Source: Glaciihabitans sp. INWT7
GTDB lineage: Bacteria; Actinomycetota; Actinomycetes; Actinomycetales; Microbacteriaceae
DNA: 64,000 bases
Reading direction: 5' to 3'
Assembly: GCF_014217685.1 (NCBI RefSeq)
Contig: NZ_CP043654.1
Coordinates: 1 to 64,000 of the forward strand
The notes under the pieces are model-generated. The model was not told where the DNA came from. It did no database searches and saw nothing but the letters and a program-made list of their open reading frames with translations. Numbering within the stretch: position 1 is the stretch's first letter; each line of letters begins with the position of its first letter. Below are positions 59,631 to 64,000 of the stretch, piece by piece. The translations under genes were made by a program, and so were the position numbers.

Positions 59631-60712
59631 CGACCACGACCCGTTTCCTCGAAGACACCACGGCAGCCGGCCCATCCGTGCTGCACCGCGCGAACTTCCC
59701 CGCGTTCTTCACCGATGTCGAGCACCTCGAGGACTTCATGTCGATGCCCACACAGGAGCTGGTCGACGACCTCGCCCACGTGCCCGGCGACATCACGGTG
59801 CTCGGCGCCGCGGGCAAGATGGGCGTCACCCTGGCCAGGGTCCTGAAGAGGGCCGCTCCGGAGAAGCGCATCATCGCGGTCTCGCGCTTCACCGACGCCG
59901 AATCCCGGGCGAAACTCGAGAAGCACGGAATCGAGACAATCTCGTGTGATCTGCTCGATCGGGACGCCGTCGGCAAGCTTCCCCACGTCGAGAACGTGAT
60001 CTACATGGCGGGCCTGAAGTTCGACTTCACGGGTCGCGAGGACTTCCTCTGGGCGATGAACACTCTTGCGCCAGCGATCGTCGCCGACGCGTTCGCCAGA
60101 TCTCGGATCGTCTCGTTGTCGACGATCCACGTCTATCCGTGGAGCGATCCGCTTCGCGGCGGCGTCACCGAGAGCACCCCGCCGCTGGCTCGCCCTGGCG
60201 AGTACGCGAACTCGGTAGTGGGCCGGGAGCGGATTTTCGAGTACTTCTCGCGCCTGCACGGGTCGCCCGGTCGCAACGTGCGATTCGTCTACGCCATCGA
60301 CATGCGGTATGGAGTGCTGCAAGAGATCGCGAGTTGGGTCTTGGAGGGGAAGACGATCCCTCTCGAGACGGGCACGGTGAGCATCATGTGGCAGGGAGAT
60401 GCGATCAACCAGTTCGCGCGACTGCTTCGATACACCGAGATCCCTGCCTCCCCTCTGAACGTCGGCGGGCCCGAGATGGTGAGCGTCCGCAAGGTGGCCG
60501 AGCAGTTCGGTGCCCTGTTTGGGATCGAGCCGGTATTCTCGGGGGCCGAGGGTGAGGCGCTCGCGGTCAACTGCGATCAGGCCGCGGCGTTGCTCGGAAA
60601 TCCCTACGTGACCGTCGACACGATGGTCAAGTGGGTCGCCGAGTGGGCCCAGAGCGGCAAGCCGACGCTCGGCAAGCCGAGCAAGTTCGAGGTGCGCTCC
60701 GGGCGCTTCTGA
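59627..60712 (+). CDS. NAD-dependent epimerase/dehydratase-family protein
   Basis: This 361-residue extended SDR has the motif VLGAAGKMGVTLARVLKR (about 58-75) in place of the classical GxxGxxG (here GAAGKMG). The typical active-site segment is changed: YANSVVGRERIFEYF where YxxxK would be expected, so the catalytic pair is not obvious. VSLSTIHVYP is the usual strand before it. It may oxidise, reduce or epimerise a sugar, or bind NAD without the standard chemistry. It is coupled by ATGA to the DHDPS-like gene. Confidence 0.7.
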   Translation: MTTTTRFLEDTTAAGPSVLHRANFPAFFTDVEHLEDFMSMPTQELVDDLAHVPGDITVLGAAGKMGVTLARVLKRAAPEKRIIAVSRFTDAESRAKLEKHGIETISCDLLDRDAVGKLPHVENVIYMAGLKFDFTGREDFLWAMNTLAPAIVADAFARSRIVSLSTIHVYPWSDPLRGGVTESTPPLARPGEYANSVVGRERIFEYFSRLHGSPGRNVRFVYAIDMRYGVLQEIASWVLEGKTIPLETGTVSIMWQGDAINQFARLLRYTEIPASPLNVGGPEMVSVRKVAEQFGALFGIEPVFSGAEGEALAVNCDQAAALLGNPYVTVDTMVKWVAEWAQSGKPTLGKPSKFEVRSGRF

Positions 60713-60713
60713 G

Positions 60714-60744
60714 AGGCGCAGTCGACGGGCCGTCGAGGCGCTCA
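60714..60744. terminator. Hairpin between convergent genes
   Basis: TCGAC-GGGCC-GTCGA, flanked by GCGC on both sides, lies between the epimerase-like gene end (60712) and the enolase-type gene end (60742). It probably terminates both. Confidence 0.5.
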
Positions 60745-62139
60745 GACCAACTCGGGAAGTCCCGCCAAATCGAACTCGGGCGCGCAGCCGAAAGGTGCGT
60801 CGACGACAGTCCCGATGGCCACCTCGCCGTGCAAGATGGCAAGTTGGGCCCGGCCATCGGATGACCGCTCGAACAGGTCGGGGTGCGACTCGAGCAGCAA
60901 TTCGTCGACCCTGGGCGCGATCTGGGCCACCGTGCCGAAGAAGTAGTGCCCGTTGCGCTCGATGTGGGTCAATCCGAGAGCGGACACGACCGCGAAATCC
61001 TGCAGCAGGGCGAGAGGCGGCAGGGTCGTCAGATCTTCGGCCGTCAGGATAGTCGTGCGATCACCGAACCGCGCGTTGACGAGACAGGCGTTAGCGACGC
61101 CACGGAACACTCCCTTGCAGCCCTTATAGGTGCCACCGGCGTAGCCCAAGTCCATCGCTCGACGTATGGAGTCAGGCTCGCCGTCCGACTCGTCGATAAT
61201 CAACATCGGCAACTCGGGATGCGAGGTGAACATGTCAGCCAGGGTTGGATCCAGCGCCATCGATCGGTGAAACGGTTGCTCGATCGCGATCAGCGCCTCG
61301 GCGAGGAAGGAGCCGATACCGGGTGCGGCGGCGAGCTGCTGCCACCAGAGAACAAAATCCTCGCTCGAGTAGAAGCTCTCGTTGCCATCGACGGTGACCG
61401 CGAACGGCCGGCGCGTGGCCTCAATCATCTCCAGAATCTCCGCGAGACGGATGACATCCCGGGCCACGTCGCCCTGCGTCTTGATCTTGAGATGGTCGAG
61501 CCCGTACGCCCCTACGGCATCCTCTGCGGTCTCTGGCAGCCCGTCGTCGAGCACTCGCGGAGCGAGAGGCACGGGATCGGCCAGGCCGATGGTGTGGCGA
61601 ATCGCGAGGGATCGCCTGCCGCGCGCGGGGAGGTAACGAGAGGGCGCCGTGCCCGCCAGCTCAGGGTGAAGGGCACCGAGATCGACACCCAGAGCATCTG
61701 CGCGTAACGCGGTGCCGAATGGGATAGCTGTGAGCCGGCACCACGCGTCGATCATGGCGCGCTCCATCAGGCTGGTGCCGAGACCGACGAGCAAAGGAGG
61801 AAGCCCAGCGGCCCGGCCCCATTCCTCCTGAAGTGCCTGCAGCCGCATCCACCAGTCGAACGGGGATGCCCCCGCAAGTCCCTCTGCGGCACGCGCTGCG
61901 CTCAAGACCACCCTGACCATGTCGGCCAAGTCGTCATCCAGCGAGGAGTCCGGGTCTTTGGTGAACCACTTCGGCGGCAGGTTCTCGGCTGACATCCCTC
62001 GACTTGTTCCCGCTCCGCTCGTCAGTTGCAGCGAGACCACCGCGTGTGGCGCGGAGGTGAGCTCGGTGATGCCGTACCGGAACGGGATCCGGGTCGCCAC
62101 CGGAACGACCCGCACCTCGACATCGGTGACGTGGAACAC
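60742..62139 (-). CDS. Enolase-superfamily (mandelate racemase/muconate-type) enzyme
   Basis: The protein has 465 residues, long for the group (usually about 370-440). The N-terminal lid domain ends near LMERAMIDAWCRL. The barrel has HLKIKTQGD (catalytic or binding Lys, about 219-227), VTVDGNESF (metal Asp, about 245-253), IEQPF (metal Glu) and LIIDESDGE (third acidic position). A sugar-acid dehydratase or racemase activity is typical. A 67-bp piece of this gene (61723-61789) occurs again at 41458-41524, inverted. Confidence 0.85.
   Translation of the reverse strand: MFHVTDVEVRVVPVATRIPFRYGITELTSAPHAVVSLQLTSGAGTSRGMSAENLPPKWFTKDPDSSLDDDLADMVRVVLSAARAAEGLAGASPFDWWMRLQALQEEWGRAAGLPPLLVGLGTSLMERAMIDAWCRLTAIPFGTALRADALGVDLGALHPELAGTAPSRYLPARGRRSLAIRHTIGLADPVPLAPRVLDDGLPETAEDAVGAYGLDHLKIKTQGDVARDVIRLAEILEMIEATRRPFAVTVDGNESFYSSEDFVLWWQQLAAAPGIGSFLAEALIAIEQPFHRSMALDPTLADMFTSHPELPMLIIDESDGEPDSIRRAMDLGYAGGTYKGCKGVFRGVANACLVNARFGDRTTILTAEDLTTLPPLALLQDFAVVSALGLTHIERNGHYFFGTVAQIAPRVDELLLESHPDLFERSSDGRAQLAILHGEVAIGTVVDAPFGCAPEFDLAGLPELV
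61723..61789 (-). repeat. 67-bp segment duplicated at 41458-41524
   Basis: This is the donor-like copy, inside the intact enolase-superfamily gene (codons for GTSLMERAMIDAWCRLTAI). The other copy abuts a broken VirB4 gene, in opposite orientation. Confidence 0.9.
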
Positions 62140-62149
62140 GAGTAAGAAC

Positions 62150-62965
62150 TCAGGCGAACTGCGACATGTATTGCGCGAACTGCGGGATCACGACTTCTGG
62201 CTCCTCGAGCTCTGGCACCCAGAACTTCTCCCACTCGAAACTGACGTAGCCCTCGAAGTTTCCGGCTTCCAGCAGGGCGATGAGTTCTGGAAGCGGCGCG
62301 ATTCCCTGGCCGGTAAGAACGTAATCCTTGTCTTCGGCGACCATGCCCGCCGCGTCGCGCACGTGCAGATGCTTGATGAGCGACTTGAGCCCGTCATATG
62401 AACTCTCGAGCGACTCGCCATGCCGGTAGGTGTGCATGAGGTCCCACAGCACTCCGATGTTCTCGCCCACCCCGTACGAGAACACCTCGAGCAGATCGGC
62501 CGACTTGGACAGGGTTCCGTGAGTCTCGATCGCGGCCGTGACGCCGAGGTCGTGGACCACGTCGGCAAGAATCGCAAGCCCCTTCGCAACATCCGGAAAG
62601 AAGCTCTGCGGGTTGTCGACGCCCTCCGGCGGCCCGGCGAAGATCCGGATCAGTGGTGCGCCGAGTTCCGAGGCCAATGTGGCGTAGCGCTTCGCATCTG
62701 CTAGGTGGCGATCGAAGCCCTCTCCGGACCCGCTCTCGATCAGAACGCTGGTGTCGAGGCACGGAATCGCCAGGCCGGCATCCTCGAACTTGCGTCGGGT
62801 TGTCTCGACGGCTCCGGGTGCGAAATCGGGAAGGCTCAGCAGATCGTTGGTTCCTTCGATTGTGCGGAGTTCCACACCGTCGTAGTGATTTTCCTCGGCC
62901 AGCTGCACGATCTGATCGACGGTGTAAAACGGTGCGCCCAGGGTGCTGAAGGAGATCTTGACCAT
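62150..62965 (-). CDS. Sugar phosphate isomerase/epimerase-like TIM barrel
   Basis: This 271-residue AP-endonuclease-2-type barrel reads KISFSTLGAPFYTVDQIVQLAEENHYDGVELRTIEG, IRIFAGPPEGVDNPQSF, VTAAIETHGTLSKSADLLEVF (metal Glu and His), GVLWDLMHTYRHGES (Asp and His), LIKHLHVRDA and YVSFEWEKFWVPELEEP (final Glu). All four metal positions seem present. It is the second such enzyme in the island; both neighbours on its strand act on sugars. Substrate unknown. Confidence 0.87.
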   Translation of the reverse strand: MVKISFSTLGAPFYTVDQIVQLAEENHYDGVELRTIEGTNDLLSLPDFAPGAVETTRRKFEDAGLAIPCLDTSVLIESGSGEGFDRHLADAKRYATLASELGAPLIRIFAGPPEGVDNPQSFFPDVAKGLAILADVVHDLGVTAAIETHGTLSKSADLLEVFSYGVGENIGVLWDLMHTYRHGESLESSYDGLKSLIKHLHVRDAAGMVAEDKDYVLTGQGIAPLPELIALLEAGNFEGYVSFEWEKFWVPELEEPEVVIPQFAQYMSQFA

Positions 62966-62986
62966 CGGTATCGGTTCTTTCTGTTC

Positions 62987-64000
62987 TCAGTTGTCGATGC
63001 TGCTGATGAATGCGTCGAAGTCGACGGCCGCACCGGTGCGTGCGGACTCGTAGATGGCGACCACCGTCGCGAGCGAGAGGAAGGCGTCTTCGACGCCGGC
63101 GCGCGGGGTGGACTCACCGCGCAACGCACTCAAGAAGTCGAGGTACTGACGGCGATGCCCGATGATCTCAACGGGGTGACCGCTGTAGGGGACCTCGTTC
63201 ACCATTCTCGATGCCTGATTGCCGAGCCCGGGGCCATTGAGACCGTAGTCGCCGACCTCTGCCCCACTCGATGCCACGTGATAATACGCGAGGGCATCCG
63301 CGTCGATGACAGCTGATCCCCGGTCTCCGTGTACTTCGATCCGCGGCGGGAGGCCGGGATAGGCGGCGGTCGTGTACAGCACGCTCGCCAGCGCCCCGCT
63401 CACGAACTCGATGACGGCCGCTGCCGTATCCTCGACTTCGATTCGTTCGTGAGCCAGGCGCCCGGAGCGTGCCAGCACTGACTTCGGACGTCCCATGAAC
63501 CAGACGAGCAGGTCGATCGAGTGGACGCCCTGGTTCATCAAGGCACCGCCGCCGTCGAGCTTCCAGGTGCCGCGCCATTCCCCGGAGTCGTAGTACTCCT
63601 GCGAGCGCCACAAAGAACCGGTCACGACACCAGACGTCATACGCCCGAACTCACCCGCGTCGATGGCGGCCTTGACGACCTCGCTCGATGGCTCGAAACG
63701 CTTTTGGCTGATCACAGCCCCGATGAGTTCTGGGTGGGCCCGAGCCGCTTTGACGACCTCCACTGCTGCAGTCGGAGTGACGTCCAGAGGCTTCTCAATC
63801 AGCACGTGCTTGCCCGCGTTGATCGCCGAGACTGCGTTGGCCGCGTGGTATCCGGTCGGTGTACAGATCACGACGACATCGACGTCCACGGAACTCAGTG
63901 CCGTCGCCAGGTCGGCGAATACTTCCGGGCGAACTCCGGTGCTGTCCGCGACCGCGTCAGCCAGCGCGGCCGAGTTCTTTTCCACCGGGTCGACGATGGC
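62987..64000 (-). CDS. Gfo/Idh/MocA-family oxidoreductase, 5' end outside the window
   Basis: At least 337 residues are present; the frame is open to the window edge, so the N-terminal glycine motif is missing here. Visible parts are VVVICTPTGYHAANAVSAINAGKHVLIEKPLDVTP (EKP motif), WRGTWKLDGGGALMNQGVHSIDLLVWFMGRP (GGG..D...H with the catalytic His region) and DAFLSLATVVAIYESARTG. It probably oxidises a sugar ring hydroxyl with NAD. It lies directly upstream of the TIM-barrel isomerase, the same pairing as at 45916-42742. Confidence 0.88.
   Translation of the reverse strand, partial: AIVDPVEKNSAALADAVADSTGVRPEVFADLATALSSVDVDVVVICTPTGYHAANAVSAINAGKHVLIEKPLDVTPTAAVEVVKAARAHPELIGAVISQKRFEPSSEVVKAAIDAGEFGRMTSGVVTGSLWRSQEYYDSGEWRGTWKLDGGGALMNQGVHSIDLLVWFMGRPKSVLARSGRLAHERIEVEDTAAAVIEFVSGALASVLYTTAAYPGLPPRIEVHGDRGSAVIDADALAYYHVASSGAEVGDYGLNGPGLGNQASRMVNEVPYSGHPVEIIGHRRQYLDFLSALRGESTPRAGVEDAFLSLATVVAIYESARTGAAVDFDAFISSIDN

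Noticed and set aside
1-64000. tRNA genes or a tRNA-associated attachment site
   Set aside because: No sequence with tRNA-like arms and CCA-proximal structure was recognised by eye. A tRNA-gene scan would settle it.

Overview
The window is high-GC actinobacterial DNA, most like a member of the Microbacteriaceae. This is inferred from base composition, GTG starts, leaderless gene starts and the families seen, not from a marker gene. No rRNA or tRNA gene was recognised. It is a mosaic of three parts.

(1) About 1-30.5 kb is the backbone of a plasmid or integrated plasmid-like element. It carries an AEP-primase-like replication protein, a ribbon-helix-helix regulator, two DEAD/DEAH helicases (one with an N-terminal nuclease-like domain), a protein made of helicase-associated repeats, a DUF262 protein, a HipBA toxin-antitoxin pair, and many small lipoproteins, membrane proteins and unknown proteins. 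These transcription units share a striking start-linked motif, CGCGCATG, usually followed by exactly 8 nt and then the ATG. The nuclease-helicase gene is split by an IS21-family element that itself contains an IS3-family element inside istA and an IS256-family element downstream of istB. Removing the insertions on paper restores both reading frames exactly.

(2) About 30.5-41.5 kb is a scrap zone. It has two facing truncated genes (an SDR dehydrogenase and a DUF4357 protein), an orphan type I restriction subunit HsdR without HsdM or HsdS, a probable RES/Xre-type toxin-antitoxin pair, a serine resolvase, a MarR-controlled pair of NAD(P)-binding proteins, and a truncated VirB4-like conjugation ATPase. 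The VirB4 fragment ends in a 67-bp piece that is an exact inverted copy of part of an enolase-superfamily gene about 20 kb away.

(3) About 41.5-64 kb is a carbohydrate or sugar-acid catabolic island. It encodes a sugar ABC importer without its own ATPase, two Gfo/Idh/MocA dehydrogenases, two TIM-barrel isomerases, two aldolase/DHDPS-like enzymes, an enolase-superfamily enzyme, an epimerase-like protein, a D-2-hydroxyacid dehydrogenase, glycerate kinase, a class III CoA-transferase, an enoyl-CoA hydratase, an FAD oxidoreductase, DUF2264 and DUF624 proteins, and LacI and IclR regulators. Four intergenic 17-bp sites with the pattern TTTTC-N7-GAAAA (two imperfect) sit at the IclR gene and at the starts of the main units, suggesting one IclR regulon. 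The likely logic is import, oxidation/isomerisation, dehydration, aldol cleavage, then glycerate entering glycolysis. The substrate is unknown.
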